Assembly (NCBI GenBank): GCA_012295275.1
Contig: CM022678.1
Coordinates: 18,379,137 to 18,443,136 of the forward strand
Direction of reading: 5' to 3'
Source: Chrysomallon squamiferum
Taxonomy: Eukaryota; Mollusca; Gastropoda; Neomphalida; Peltospiridae
DNA: 64,000 nucleotides
Shown: positions 50,159-63,882 of the stretch, piece after piece
Numbering within the stretch: position 1 is the stretch's first letter
Layout of the letters: each line of letters opens with the position of its first letter
Notes under the pieces: model-generated
The model's input: the letters and a program-made list of their open reading frames with translations, nothing else
Databases searched by the model: none
Told to the model about the DNA's origin: nothing
Translations under genes and position numbers: made by a program

Positions 50159-50214
50159 CTATTCTGTCGCAGTTTTCAGAACCGCTAATTCATCTGTCGA
50201 CATTTTAGAAATTG
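50159..50214 (-). other. Candidate alternative terminal exon, copy H
   Basis: Frame ISKMSTDELAVLKTATE, TAG with acceptor cgcgcag, about 510 bp beyond the PAN stop. Confidence 0.35.
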
Positions 50215-50722
50215 CTGCGCGATATAAAAATAAATAGATGAGGTGGAAAAAGATGTGGGAGTGAAAGAAAATAAAACAAAAACAAACAAATACCAGTACT
50301 AACAATAAGAAGAACAAAAGTAAGTAAAAAAAAAAAAAATAAAAATTGGTAAAAATAATTATTAGTTGTTGGGTTAGTGTTATTACTCCTAGTTGCATTT
50401 CCGAATTCATTAACCACAAAAACCATAATCAGGCAGCAATTAAAACCATCGTCGATATTTTCATCACAGATTTATGTGATTGGGTACGAGTACAATCCAG
50501 AAAGCAGCTTTTTTAAACGCGTTAAGAAATTGATCAGTTATTCTGAAATCTTTAGCGTTTGGATAAATTGTGCTTAGAGGCAAGATCAGACAGTCTGGGT
50601 AAATGACGTAAAACAGTAAAGATCAAAGTTCATTGTAATGACAAGAGAGTTACGTAAGTCTGACTGCAACGTCACCGATATACTTTTCTGACGTCATTTC
50701 ATAGAAAGATTGGAAACAGATT

Positions 50723-52390
50723 TTAATGAAGTGAACACTGAGTGTTTTCAAGTAAGGGTTTTCGTTCATAAAAGACCCAAGGCTGCAGCTGTGTTGACGT
50801 CGGAACGGGAAAAGACACAAGATGACATTGTTGTGTTGTGTTTAAGTAATTGAATCCAAAACAAGTAGGACTGCTATTACACATCACAGAACACTGCTGT
50901 TTTGTAAATCTTCCTTCTATCTGAGCAGACGGCGAAAACATCAGTCCAAAGTTTCCGTGAAAAGTAGAAGCTGATGATGAAAAAAATAAAAATTTCAAAA
51001 TCTACCATAAACAACAACAGCAAAAACGGATAAAACAACATAAAACAGCACCACAAAAAATAACAAAATCAAATAAAACTTAAATTATACTAAACAACAA
51101 GAAACAGTGAACTAAAAAAGAAAAAAAAAAAAAAAAAACACCAACAACAACAACAACAACAAAAGTAAAAAGGGAGAAAGAAACAACAACAAAAAACAAA
51201 GAAAAACATACAGAATCAAAACAAAATAATGTTCTGCATACTAATTAAACAAACAAACGGAAACAAATAAATAAATTACAAATAATTTAAATTAAATAAT
51301 AATAATATAACACACTCTCTCACTCACACACACCTATGCACAAATATAAAATAAAATAAAAATAGATAATTAAACAAAAACACCAGTAAAATAAGATAAT
51401 ACATTTTATAATAAAAATAACAAGCAAACAAAACATCAAAAAGTGGAATGTTAACCGCAACCATTTAATAAAAAAATAAACAACAACAAACAAAAAAAAA
51501 ATACTTGAGCAATTAAATCTTCTGAGTTATAAAAGCCTTTTCTTTTGTTTTTATATTTTAGTCTTTAAATAATAAAACTCACCAGAATATTTGGCGTCAC
51601 AACCAAACACCATCACTTCACAAAGCGTTAGATAACCTTGAGGAAGAAATATTTTTACGTATCTCGCAGGTGTTACGTTGTCGCAGTGAAGAGAGATTGT
51701 CTCCCCGTTTGCCACTGGTTCAGTGTAAGTGATACACACACTGGGGGCGCTGTTTTCAACGTACGTGAATATAGTGAAGTTTCGTAATCTGTCGCCTGAT
51801 GTAAAGAAGAAGAAGAAAAGTAGAAGACATAAAATAAAATAAATAAATAAAAACACAAATACATAAATAAATAAATAAATAAATTGATAAACCGAATATT
51901 ACTACTACTGCTACTACTACTGCCCCTACGACTACTGCTCGTGTTTCTCCTACCAATACTAGTACTGACACTACTACTACTGCTACTATTACTAATATTG
52001 TTACTACGACAACTACTACTATTACTACAACTGCTACTACTACTGCTACCATTACTACTAACAGTAATATACTGATACTAGTACTAATATTAATATTAAA
52101 ACTAAAGCTAATATTTCTTTTATTTTTATTATTATTTCTATGACCGAGATAATAGGCATTTATTCTCAGACTATGTTATTTCATTACCATACTGTATTAT
52201 TTGGAAAACCTAAATCAGGTGTTTATTTATTTTATGTTTAAACTTTGTACTGATTGTTAGCCTCAGTTAGAAGGACATAACACTAAGTATGTTGGATATT
52301 TCTTCATAATCGATATTTGTACTTTAAGACTTTAATTGTAGCAAAGGTTGAGGTGCAGTTACAAAATAGATTCATTCGTTTTTATATATA

Positions 52391-52439
<49 letters not shown>

Positions 52440-53229
52440 GGAAAAAAGAAACTGATTGTTAGTAAAGACTTACCACAGCAGTCTCCACGGTTGACAATAG
52501 AAATCGTCTGAATGAAATAAAACCCGAGCAAATCTACCTCCCACCATTGGTTGTGAGTGTAGCTTGTATGGGTACATGGCCAGGACTTATAATTTGGATT
52601 TGTGATGCCGTCCACGGCGTATTCAGACGACGGAGTAAAGTTTCGATGAAGATCAGTAAAGGACGACGACTGTTTTGTTGGTTTTCTCAAAGCCAGATTA
52701 GTCGAGCCAAAAGCTAAAGGAAACAAACAAACCAACCAAACATTTTAAAAAAATGTTAAGAAAAAGATTAAAAAAAAAAAAAAAAAAAAAATGAATATAA
52801 ATAAAAAAGAGATAAACAATGAATAAAAGAAAAATAACTGAAAAAAGTAAGAAAAAGATAATAAATTAAAATAAATAAAAAATAAAAATAAAATGAAATA
52901 TAACAAAACATAAATGAATTAATAAAATAAGAAAAAATAAGAAAAAAGAAAGAAATAAAGAAAAGTAATTAGTAAATAAATATAATTATATAACAGAAAA
53001 TACAAAAAAGAAAACAGAATCAATTAGAAGTAGCATTAATAATGAATAATATAGACTATGTGGAAGTAGTAATAGTAATATTACTAGTAGTAGTAACTGT
53101 CGTAACAGTCTATAGAGTGGTAGTATTATAGTAGCAGTAATAGTATTAGTATTAGTGAGAATTACAATAATAGTAGTAGTAGTAGCAACAGCAGAAGCAG
53201 CTGTAGTATTAAGTGTATCAGTGTCGGTA

Positions 53230-53305
<76 letters not shown>

Positions 53306-53383
53306 CAAAGTTTATTTCTTACCGTAAATGAAAAAAGTACAGGCCCAGGCTGTTAATAATTTGAACGAGAAAAAATCCTTCAT
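50723..53383 (-). CDS. Copy H: secreted F-type lectin with PAN/apple domain (right-most of the array)
   Basis: Exons: signal 53323-53383, F1 52474-52713, F2 51583-51795, PAN 50723-50970; predicted 253 aa. It opens with MKDFFSFKLLTAWACTFFIY. Variable segment 1 is SFTDLHRNFTPS, with PTKQSSS where the others have PTQQSSS. Segment 2 is SYTHNQWW. All cysteines and the fucose motif are present. PAN has CSVMCNSSPTC (an extra NSS glycosylation site) and FYERKP for FYQRKP. I saw no AATAAA in the few hundred bases past the stop, so the poly(A) site or a spliced 3' UTR remains undetermined for the family. Confidence 0.87.
53233..53300. repeat. (GA)n in intron 1 of copy H
   Basis: 68 bp of GA repeat, 22 nt from the donor. 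Confidence 0.97.
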
Positions 53384-53450
53384 TTCCTTCTGTCTTTGCT
53401 TGTTGTCAACGTGAATAAAACTCGACTGACTAAATTTTTATTTTAAACTG
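53384..53450 (-). promoter_or_regulatory. Candidate 5' UTR and core promoter of copy H
   Basis: Reading the minus strand toward the ATG, a TATA-like tttaaaataaaaattt (53432-53447) is followed about 30 nt later by ttattcacg, which fits an initiator. After it comes a purine-rich leader ending agaaggaaATG. The block is conserved upstream of every exon 1 (for example 1018-1085, 11648-11715, 24040-24107). Because the whole flank is conserved this is suggestive only, and an upstream non-coding exon cannot be excluded. Confidence 0.35.
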
Positions 53451-54139
53451 TATTTCAGTGACAACTGAATAATTAAATACTGAAACGATTCAGATCACTG
53501 GCTCATACGACGATTTTGTATTGTAGGAAAATGTAACTAAGCTTGTAAATTTATTATTCTCTTATTATTATATACAACTGGGAGAACAGAATTACGAAAT
53601 TCACGCTCTCCTCTCACGGAACGGTCTGATATTTGCCAGAAGGGATTTGAGAAATCAATATACAACCTAAAATAAAACAACAAGTTTCAAATATTCATGA
53701 ATATTTCTTTGATTGAGTTATCAGCCGAATATTCAGTTATTATTTTCTCTGATGTTTTGTTGGATCAGAAAATCATTTGACAGCTATTACACTGTTTGAT
53801 TTGTTTATAACACTTTAGCAAGTCATGAATATTTGAAGAAAAAAAATTATCCTATGTACTTTATTGATTTCGCCTATTCCTTTTTTATATACTTGTCTGT
53901 GTCAAGTGTTTTATTTTATTTTATTTTATTTTTTATTATTATTATTATTTTATAATTATTGTTCATGACATCATTTTCTTTCTTTAAATGTTAACCTGTG
54001 TTTGTGTTGCAGACAGTGATGGAAATCAGTTTAGGAAGTATGATACGCTTAGGGCTGAAATGAATGTATTCTAAGTTCCGTTGTCAAATTTGAAAATATT
54101 ATTCTTTATCGGTCGATCTATCTATCTATCTATCTATCT

Positions 54140-54178
<39 letters not shown>

Positions 54179-55817
54179 TTAATTAATATATTTATTAATC
54201 TTATAGTGCAGGTCGTTATTAGATGAGATACAATTGATAAATATTGAATTATGTTATAATGGTAATCATGATATAACTTCTAATTTAAATGACTGTAAAA
54301 GAATCTAAATACAGGTTACTACAATAAGTCGATTTTACAACACAGAAAGGGATTTTATGTTAAAACTATGCAACAGCAACATTAATCAGCTATGTACGGA
54401 GTTACCGAGATCAGCATAACCACCTAGCTAGTTTCTCAGCGTGTTTTTGCTATTTGACCAAATAATTTCTGATGTTTTCAAACAGTGGAGAATGAAACGG
54501 CAAACGTAAGCAGATAATGGAACCATGAATTAAAATAGTTTATTTACAATTAAGGACAGACCACTCTGATAAACGAAAAAGATCAAACCCACTGTTGTAT
54601 TTGATGGACTGTTCTGTCCAACAAGCACCACAATATGTTTTATAGAATCATCTACTAAACAGGATGCTTTCTAACACAGCCTGTCTTACACACAGTGTAC
54701 TGGCTGGAACGATCTCATATACAATTATCTCATATTAAGATGCTTTTCTAGTATTCCTAAACAACAAAACAAAGATGATATTCATGTCAATAATAAAATT
54801 TATTTCATATTCAAAATAAATGGAACATTTTTTACTTCATGGAATTTTCTGTTTTTAGAAAGTAGTAATAACATATTATACAAGTAACTGTTCCTGATAT
54901 AAAAATACTGAATAAAATTATTATGATAAACTTTTTTCTCTTTCTCAGTGTTTCTATACCTGTTATTATTATCTTCTTTAAGTTATATTTCATCATCATC
55001 ATCATTATTATTTTTATTTTTTTACCGTTTTGAAATTCAGTAAATTCTGAAATAACGATTATGACAAAAAATATGGATCGAGATATATTTATGACGTCAT
55101 ACTTTACAATGGTAGGAACAAAATTTTAGATGCTTCCTTGTGGAAAAGACAATATATAACTAGACAACACATGCACATACACACACAGAAAGAACAAATC
55201 AAGCCTTAAGACTTCGGATAAACTTCAGTAACAGAATCAAGAGTGGCAAGTGACGTACAATGTTTATGACGTCATACATTATAACAGAATCCTAGGTCAA
55301 CTAGGAAAGAGACACACAGAACACAAGATATAGTAACATGTTTTTGAACTGTGTAACATGTCTTATACGATGTTTATGTCGTCAGATATTACAAAATACG
55401 GTTGTTCTAAATAGATATAATTCTAAACTTGTTTAAAAGACAAAACAGACTGTTTTAGAAACCTCAACAGTTAAAAAATATATCAAACTAGATTCAATGA
55501 ACAGAAATGTTAACAAAACAAGGAAAATAAATCGGTAACAAGACAGCTGAGAGAGATAAATAAAACAAAACAAACAAAAACAAAGAGAACTAATTCAGTG
55601 TATATTACTTATTGCTTCAAAAAAAAAAAAAAATAATAATAAAAAAAAAATAAAAAAAAATAAAATAAAATAAATAAATAAAATAAAAAAAATAAAAATT
55701 ATTTTTAATTGCTTTCAGATTTTAAACTTCGTGTTTGATACAAAAGTTATAATCTTTCTTCAAGCAATTTTATGAGTGTGGGAAAAGGTATAATACGAAC
55801 AAAAAACTACAAATAAA

Positions 55818-55861
<44 letters not shown>

Positions 55862-56095
55862 GATACAACTGCTTTTTTCAAAACCCTGAAATGAATGAAG
55901 CTGGGATTTGCCAACTTGATCAATAGTAACAGCAGTTTTGAACGGAATCGAAACAGATGTGGTTCAAGTGAGACAACGAAGAAAATAATCATTGTAAAGA
56001 GTAGCAAAACATGTCCAAGATATTAAAATTATATAGAAAATACAACTGTTAAACTTATTCAAATATTACAACACCATTACACATTTCAACACTTT
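53451..56095. other. Diverged 5' flank of copy H, right edge of the array
   Basis: Homology to other flanks continues, with more substitutions and indels, to about 56095 (aacaccattacacatttcaacac). TGACGTCA occurs at 55092-55099 and 55267-55274. Also present are a TATC/TTTA tetranucleotide tract (54117-54180), poly(A) runs (55619-55690) and (ATT)n (55817-55861). The greater divergence marks the oldest edge of the array. No gene is seen. Confidence 0.6.
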
Positions 56096-58310
56096 GTTCA
56101 TCTTCTGTGAAAACCAACAAAAACCTTTCTAATTAGGTTATTCGTTTTTCTAAGTAAAATGAAATAAAACCGAGTGATGATAGATACATCAATGGAAATG
56201 ATTGTTAAGACGGAAAGGAAGACATGTCTAACATATAAAATAAACACAGAGACAGAAAAGATTAAAAACTTGTTGTGTAACTTGATAGTTTGATGTAAAA
56301 TATTTTTCACAGTCTACATTGAAACCTTTCATCCTGTCAGAGTTCATTACAATTAAGGGTGCCATGGAACAGTTCTGAAGTTCAATAAATTCTTAAACGA
56401 CTGTGGAGAGAAAATCCAACATCGAGTGACGTGTGATAATGATGGAAACAAAGTTTAAAATATCTCCAATGAAAAAGGTATGATTATAATTAGATAGACC
56501 GATGCACAAAATAAAATAAAATATGTAGTTATAAAGTAGTGAAACCTAGTGTAAGACTGTGCGTTACTGATCAAATAAGACGTCGTATATTATAACAAAA
56601 TTATAATTTTTAAAGAACACACACGATATTTTACTATGAATTGAGGCAATTGGAAAGTGAAAAGTATACCACGTGACTGTTGACGTCACACTTTACAAAC
56701 GAATACCTAGAAAGAATATTTAATCCATAACAATTATCTTCTTAACGTTATGGTTTTAAAAAACAGCTATAAGTAATTTTTTAGTTTAAGTCTGATAATG
56801 AAGTTTTTAGAAAACCCCATTGGTCAAAACGATACTGTAAACTGAATGTTCGTTAAAGAACGAAAACAAGAAAACGAAATAAAATCATGTCAAGAGTGAC
56901 GTGAAATAAAAATTGGGAAATAATAATAGAGAAAACATTTAACTGTATGACATGTCACGTAAAATGTGCATGTCCTTAGATTTTACAAAGACACACTACC
57001 AACTCCAGAAATGTCAATGATTTAATCTTTTAAATTTGGTAGTTGTTTTACATTTGAGAAGATTCTCGTTCGCCAAAAATGTCAAAGAAACAGGAAAGAA
57101 AGAAGAAAAAAAAAATACAAAAGACACCAAGAAATAATTCTTCGTTACTATTTTGACATGAACTGATCACTGATCAGTGATATGACTAGACGAATGAAAT
57201 TTTACAGACTGGTGAAAACAAAGATTTGCCGGTAGAGGTTTTACAAAAACTAAATGTTTACACCTGTATAATGTATAACTTAAAATATCAAATTTTCAGT
57301 TTTCTGTTGTTTCTTCTTAAAAACAAAATAATAGTAAAAGGGGGGGGGGGGAAGAAAAAAAAAAAAAAAAAGAAAAAAACAATCGCCTAAGACATTTAAA
57401 GGTTTCATATGCAGTATGATGGCTAAATAAGGACTTGCTTCAAGAAAACCAACAGTGGAACATTTATTGTAAATTTAATTAATGGAAATAATTATCATGA
57501 AGAGCAGGAAAATAACTGGATGCGTCTACGTATCAAAAGCTTCACACAAAATATAAAATATACAGCAATATTCTTGAAGACTGGCAAAGCTAAGAGATTT
57601 CTCAAAATTTAATTAATGACATTATTACTGTTATAACAGATATATTAAAACTAAATAGTTAAAGATATAGAATATGATACAAAATATAGAAGTTAAACAG
57701 CGATATCTGCTGACAGAATAACAGAATGAAATTATGACAAATGACATCTACGTCTAACAAAATAAAAAAATAATAAAAAATGAGATTGCTGACATACATT
57801 GTTATAATTATTGACAAAGATTATCATGTCTTACATAAATATGTTAATCTGAGTATACGATGTGCTTGTTACTGTTTATAATGATCAGTTGTGTAAGGTT
57901 CGTTCTGCAGCATATTTATTGAAAATAATTTAAATGAATATAAAATAAAATACATCAGTTAAAAATATAAATGAATAAATAAATATATAAATACATAAAT
58001 AAGTAAATAAATAAATATTTCAAGGTGGAATAATATATAGATAGATAGATAGATTAATAAACTAACTGTTTCGATTTTTTTACATGATGATTTCTGCTGG
58101 TTGTGGCGGAATTGGTAACTTCAGTTAACGTTATCACAAAACAGCAGTGAGTAAAGTTCACACAACATTCAATTGTGATCTTTCATTACAGTAATTTATG
58201 TTGATATGTCAACATAATCTAACGTTATAAGAGCTTGTAAAACTATTATTTTATTTTCTCTTTGAAAAGAATTAGCAACAAGCGCTGAATATATAATTAA
58301 AGAAGAGAGA

Positions 58311-58345
<35 letters not shown>

Positions 58346-58473
58346 ATAATCTCCACATAATGTAGTTACAACAGCTTGCAAAGAAAAATTTATTTTGAAA
58401 TTTCCATTTTGGTAAATACATTTTCTGCTCTTAATGAGTGAAATTAATCCTGCAGAAGTGCAACACTATTTAA

Positions 58474-58569
<96 letters not shown>

Positions 58570-61500
58570 AATTAAATGTTTTTGTCATCATTACTTAGTA
58601 CATAATTTCACTGAACCTCCGAAAACAGAACAATAAAATATCAAACATCACAGAGCAACAAGCTGAAAGAAGTTGAGCAGGCAATATCTGGGACGTGAAG
58701 CATCATTAATCAGAGAAGAAAAAAAAAAAAAAAAAAAAGTACAAAAAACAAAGAAATAAAAAAAAAAAAAAAAAAAGAAGCAAGAAATTTAATAAAAAGA
58801 AATCAAAATCTTCTAGTAATAATATAAATAAATGATTTGTTTTCTTTTTGTTTTATTAATCTTGAACCTCCGGAATCAATTTGTTTTCTACAGACAATTG
58901 GAAAGGATAGAGATGTTCTCTTTATAGAAGAATATATCTCACTGGTGGCGTTTTTAGTTACACATAAAGCGACAGAAGAAGAAAGAAGTACTGACTTAAC
59001 GTGTGTGATGTGCTAATATTGATACACATCATTTGATTACATTTGATGTTTCAACTGAAGAAATTACTCTCAGACATTTTTCTAGTGAGTAACAAACTGG
59101 TATTAACAGCTGAAGTTTAGTTAATAAATATAATTATTATAAGATAGGAAATACATATCTAACCTGTAAAATAAACAATGATACGCCAGAAACAGGAATG
59201 AGTTGATTACAAAGCAATAATATCAGTAAATAAAATATTTCTAAGATGTAATTTACAAGTTAACATGACGACTTTTTTTTTTTTTGGGGGGGAGTTGGTT
59301 TTCTTTTCTTTTTTTGTGGTTTGTAATGACATATTTTGGTGCTTTTGTTCATAAGAAAATAATAACAATATACGGAAAAAGAAAGACAGACCCCCCCCAA
59401 ACAATGTCCATGAGTTTTAAGATTTCATTCAGTGCATTGTAGTTAAAGCCGGATTTTCTCGAATGAAAGGGAACAATGTAATGTTTATTTTAAGCTTAAT
59501 TAGTGGAAATAGGTTATTATGATAGATAGGAAAACAATACGTTTAGTCTACGTACCAAATAGTTGACACAAAATCTAAATTATACAACAATGTCCTTCCT
59601 CGCTTGCACAGCTAACAGACATCTCGAAGATTAATTAATAAAATTATTACTTTTAAAATGAAATATTTAAATTGATGATACAAATACAGAAGTTAAAGAG
59701 TGATAATATCTGCTGACAGATATCGTTTGTTAAAGTGAGTAACAGAATGAAATTATGATAAATGACATCTAACAAAATACAAAATAAAACAATGAAATTG
59801 GTGAGACATTGTGTTATAATTATTGACAAAGATTATCACGTCTTACAAAAATATGTTACTCTGAACATACGATGTGCTTGTTACTGTTTATAATGATCAA
59901 TTGTGTAAGGTTCGTCCAACAACACATTTATTATTGAAAATAATTTAAATAAACGACAAAATACATAACTTCTAAGTTAAAAATATAAATGAATGAATAA
60001 GAAAAAAAAACAATTACTTAAAGGTGGAACACACACACACACACATTAATAAACTTTAACCGTTTCGATTTTCTTTTTTTTATACAAGATGATAATATTT
60101 CTGCTGATCATATGACAGAAATGATAATTTCAGTTAATGTTATTACAAAACAGCACTGAGTAAAGTTCACACAATGTTCACTTGTTATCATTCATTAAAT
60201 AATCTAAACTTACAAGAACTTTCAAAAATGTTGTTTTATTTTCTATTTAAAAAGAAAAGAATTAGCAGCATGTGTGAATATATAATTAAAACAATAATAA
60301 AGTTACAACAGCTTGCAAAGAAGAATTATTTTTGAATGTTCATTTTGGTAAAGACATTTTCTGCTTTCAATGACCAAAATTATTCTTGGAGTCCTGGAAG
60401 ACTATCTACTGAGAATAGAAAATAAATTATTTATTTTTGCCTTCATTACTTAGTACATAATTTCACTGAATGAACTAATTATTTGCATTGTGAAGTTGAC
60501 CAATTGACAAACTAGAATTCATACTGAACACAAGATTTTCTGCCACTAATAAGTGAGACTAGAAAAAAGCTACATTATATAAATCATTATGCGGCAATGA
60601 CAAATGCAGAAACTAAATTGAAGATCTACTGGAAACATTAAGCAAAGTTATGATATTCTTATTTTTCAAAACTACTATATATTCAGAAATATAATAAAAT
60701 ATCAAACATTACAGAACCTAGTCCTGAAGAAATAACTGGTTCAAGGTAGTTATTCCTGACTTCAATCAATTTACCACAACAAGGATTATGTGAAGAATTA
60801 CAGCAAATGAATCTTCTATGTGATCATATCTGCACTTAATGTATATTTATGTGGTTTAAAATGCGACATATATAAAAAAATAAAGAAAAATTATTTGATT
60901 TGACTAGTTCACAAACAGAAAACAAAATAATCTGAAATAATAACAATAATAATAATAATAATAATAATAATACACATCCTAGATGTTAATGTTTTAAGAA
61001 ATTACATGCCCAGTGACTGATATTTTGATTCACTTATTATCATGATGCATAATTAAATTATTATGAGGCATCGACAAAAGCAGAATCAAACAGGAAGATT
61101 TATTAGAAATATTAACTAAATAGTGGTATAATATTGTTACTTTTAAAAATAATATATATTCAGAACAATCTACAGAAAAATTTCAAATATATGTGCTAAA
61201 AAGTGACAAAGGAAACAATTTGCTAAATGTACAGAAAACTGCCTCTTCAAAAGACTGTCTACAACAAGGACTGTGTGAAAAATAGTCATATGTGATCCTA
61301 TGTGCATATCACTTAAAGTTATTATTATTATTATTTAACAAAGACATTGTTTCAGCCAACCTACCAGTCAGCAGTGAGCTAAGTTTATATGAATTTTGAC
61401 AGAGGTAAGCTTGTCTCTAAGATAACTGAAACAAATTGTGAGAGCTTGTAGTATCAAGATGTGAAGACTGTTAAAGAAATCAGATGAAAGTTTAGAAATG

Positions 61501-63000
61501 AACTGATTGCTGAGCAATGATATGACTAAACTTGAATGAAATGATGATGTGGAAGTCAAGTTTTGACAGACTCTGTTACTTCTGAGTAGACAAGTAATTT
61601 GACAGACTTGTGAATACAAAGACCTATCAGTAGAGAAAGAGTAGGAAAATAACACAATGGGTCTATGTACCAAAGACTTCACACCAAATGAATCAATTCA
61701 ATTTTTTTTTACAAGATATTTCTGCTGATCATATGGCAGAATTGATAACTTCAGTTAATGTTATGACAAAACAGCAGTGAGTAAAGTTCACACAACATTC
61801 ACTTGTGATCATTCGTTACAGTAATTTATGTTGATGATATCTCAATATAATCTAAACTTACAAGAGCTTGTAAACATATTGTTTTATTTTCTATTTAAGA
61901 AGATAAGAATTAGCAAGAGCTAATTTAAAAAAAATAATATCTTAACATAATGGAAAGTTACAAGAATTTGTCATCATTATTTAGTACATAATTTTCACCA
62001 TGAACTGCATTCTCATTAAGTAGATATGAGAAATAATTTTACAGACTGGTGAAAACAAAGATCTGTCAGTAGAGGTTTTACAGAAATAAAATGTTTACAA
62101 CTGTATAATGTATAGCTTAAGACAGCAAAGTTATCTGTTTTCTGTTGGGTTTTTTCTTCAAATGATGAACTGCAGGAAAATAGCAAGATGGGTCTATGTA
62201 TCAAAGACTTCACACAAAATATAAACTATACAACAATGTTCTTCAAGATTGGGAAAACTAAGAGACTTCTCAAAGAATAATTAATGAAATTATGACTCTT
62301 ATAAAACACATGTTAAAAATAAATATTTAAAGATACCAAATTGAAGAAATTACAGTGAGAGTTTTTTCTGAGTAATTAGTTAATAAACATAATTATCATA
62401 AGATAGGAAATACATGTCCAACCTATAAAACAATGATATACCAGGGAGAGATACAGAAATGAGCTGATTAACAAGAAATAATACCAGTAAATAAAATAAA
62501 GTTAACATGGCCGATTTTTGTTTTGTTTTACATATTTTGATGTTTTGTTCAGAACAAAGTAATAGTATAAGGGAAAAAAAGTCGAAGTAAAAAAAAAATC
62601 TGAACCCCACTGCAATAAAATACCACAAGATTTTATACAGTATGTGATGGTTAAAGTATGATTTGCTTCAACAAAGGCAACAATGTAAACTTTATTTTAG
62701 GTTTAATTAATGAAAATAATTATGATGAATGATAGGAAAGCAACACATTTCTTCTATGTACCAAAGATTTGATATAAAATACAAACTACAGAAGAATCTC
62801 CTTCCACAATAAGAGACTTCTCGAAGAATAATTAATGAAATCATTACTGTTACAGGAGATATATTAAAACTAAATAATTTTACAGCAGAACATTTATGTT
62901 ACAGAAAAACTAGAAGTTGAAGAGTGATGATATCTGCTGGCATTTTGCTGAATAATTCAATACAAATTAACAACAGTAAGTGATAACGACATGTCAAGTG
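56096..63000. repeat. Diverged tandem repeat of about 2 kb in gene-free AT-rich DNA
   Basis: Matching landmarks recur in order. One is acagcagtgagtaaagttca at 58142, about 60152 and 61772; another is cttgttactgtttataatga at 57865 and 59876. A third is ttttacagactggtgaaaac at 57202 and 62038; a fourth is ataggaaatacat near 59144 and 62402. A fifth is a block containing ctacgta/ctatgta-cc-aa-ga-tt near 57530, 59560, 61665, 62195 and 62757. Identity is clearly well below that of the lectin array. Frames up to 104 codons are not conserved between repeats and look random. No gene is supported. Confidence 0.6.
58476..58566. repeat. (GA)n microsatellite
   Basis: About 90 bp of GA repeat with one GAAGA interruption, unrelated to a lectin exon. 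Confidence 0.96.
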
Positions 63001-63833
63001 AAATACAAAATACAAAAGAAAACAAACAGAGTGGTGGTTATAATTACTGACATAGATTGTCATGTCTTATAGAAATAAAACAAACACATAAAGAAAAAAA
63101 AAAAAAAAAATAAATAAAAAAATTAAAATAAATAAAAAATAATAATAAAAATAAAATGTTTTTTTTTCTAAGTGGTTCTCAAGAAATTGTGATTATTAAA
63201 GATTTTATTCTACAGATAAGTAAATGGAAGAAAATGAACCTTTTTACTGTATCAGTCTATCATAATAATTTTATTACATTTTTATATTTAATCTGTTAAT
63301 CCTATTCTTTATCCATGTAAATAAATTTAATATAATTTTTCTACATATGGCATGTAATATAGAGAAAACTGTAACATAAATAAAAAATAATTATATATAA
63401 TAAGTATATACTCTCATATATGTGTATGTATTTATGAATGTATACTGATATATATATGCATATTTCTATCTACATAATAATAAATAAATATACATATATA
63501 CATACATTTATGGTGTGTGTATGTGTGCATGTGCATCTTAAGTAAAAATATCTTTTAGTTTGTTATCCTTCAAATGAATTTTGTTTTTCACAAAAAAAAT
63601 TCAAACCACTGACTTGGGTACATAATAACTTTAAGTAGTAAATTATAATAAAATGTACTTATATACATAAAACACTGTTTTAATAATTTAAAAAAAAAGA
63701 AATGTGGAAATAAACAATTATTTGTTGTAAAAAAAAAACGTTAAAAATGTCCAACATATGTAAATTGAAATTTATATACATCTGCAACACATGTACACAT
63801 AAATAGTAAAACAGATGTAGATACATACATGTG

Positions 63834-63882
<49 letters not shown>

